From contig HF989149.1 in assembly GCA_000431275.1 (NCBI GenBank), positions 1 through 31,480 of the forward strand: a DNA stretch of 31,480 nucleotides, in the 5' to 3' direction. The notes under the pieces were generated by a model, which worked only from the letters and a program-made list of their open reading frames with translations, ran no database searches and had not been told where the DNA came from. Shown here piece by piece: positions 31,320-31,480 of this stretch. Source of the DNA: Prevotella sp. CAG:755. Lineage in GTDB: Bacteria; Bacteroidota; Bacteroidia; Bacteroidales; Bacteroidaceae. Both the position numbers and the translations under genes were made by a program. Position 1 is the first letter of the stretch; every line of letters begins with the position of its first letter.

Positions 31320-31480
31320 CGGAACGCCCGGATCACGGCAGCACCAGCACGCCCAAAAAGCGCCGCCAGCCTCACACCGGGAGCAAGAAGAAAACGAAAA
31401 AGTGAGAGTAAGGAAACAGCAAATTCTAACTTAACTTCAATCAATTCCTCAAATCCGCAACTACGCGCCTATATGATACA

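Noticed and set aside
31100..31444. Minus-strand open frame of 114 codons at the right end
   Set aside because: It runs through both palindromes and the promoter, has a biased composition and no recognisable domain, and competes with a better explanation as a regulatory segment.

Overview
This window is a piece of a Bacteroidales chromosome. Three things point there. The genes are typical of the order: bifunctional L-fucokinase/GDP-fucose pyrophosphorylase, PorX, a PorT-like barrel, GldH, a PSP1 protein and DUF5683. The promoters have the Bacteroidetes form, with a -7 box TAnnTTTG and a TTTG-like -33 box about 19-20 bases upstream. Shine-Dalgarno sequences are nearly absent. The base composition is GC-rich for the order. 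The T9SS-type genes fit a Tannerella- or Porphyromonas-like relative, but I cannot fix the genus from sequence alone.

Layout. Positions 89-6170 are a tight leftward operon, read parA > parB > DUF5683 protein > MltD-like lytic transglycosylase > RelA/SpoT (p)ppGpp enzyme. surE and lpxB diverge from it and end at a strong hairpin at 8281-8335. tsaE and an MFS transporter converge on that hairpin from the right. Positions 10128-11730 hold a lipoprotein phosphoesterase overlapped by a secreted hypothetical protein. PorX and a PorT-like barrel follow (11813-14396). Next come the fucose genes fkp and fucP (14419-18511). A second rightward run (18837-26142) carries metF, holB, a PSP1 protein, gldH, an aldose-1-epimerase-like gene, tdk, a HAD phosphatase and thiL, then tRNA-Phe with a near-consensus promoter and a terminator. 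A YfhO-family membrane protein lies downstream of ahcY (sahH) on the minus strand (26730-30731). The last 750 bases contain no convincing gene but are rich in structure.

Together the genes serve housekeeping (chromosome segregation, stringent response, lipid A, t6A tRNA modification, replication clamp loading, methyl cycle, thiamine, thymidine salvage) and the cell surface (fucose capture and activation, T9SS regulation and assembly, lipid A).

Two things stand out. First, a dispersed family of degenerate 21-bp tandem units with the consensus start GACAGAAAAA and end CAGCCG occurs at six places. Four are between genes. Two lie in frame inside the linker just behind the signal peptide of exported proteins, where each unit encodes seven residues. 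Second, at 31087-31319 two palindromic sites in inverted orientation, with centres 200 bp apart, enclose one leftward Bacteroidetes-type promoter. This is the architecture of an invertible, phase-variable promoter. In the present orientation the transcript would run straight into a hairpin followed by a T-rich tract. If the segment flipped, it would fire rightward out of the window.
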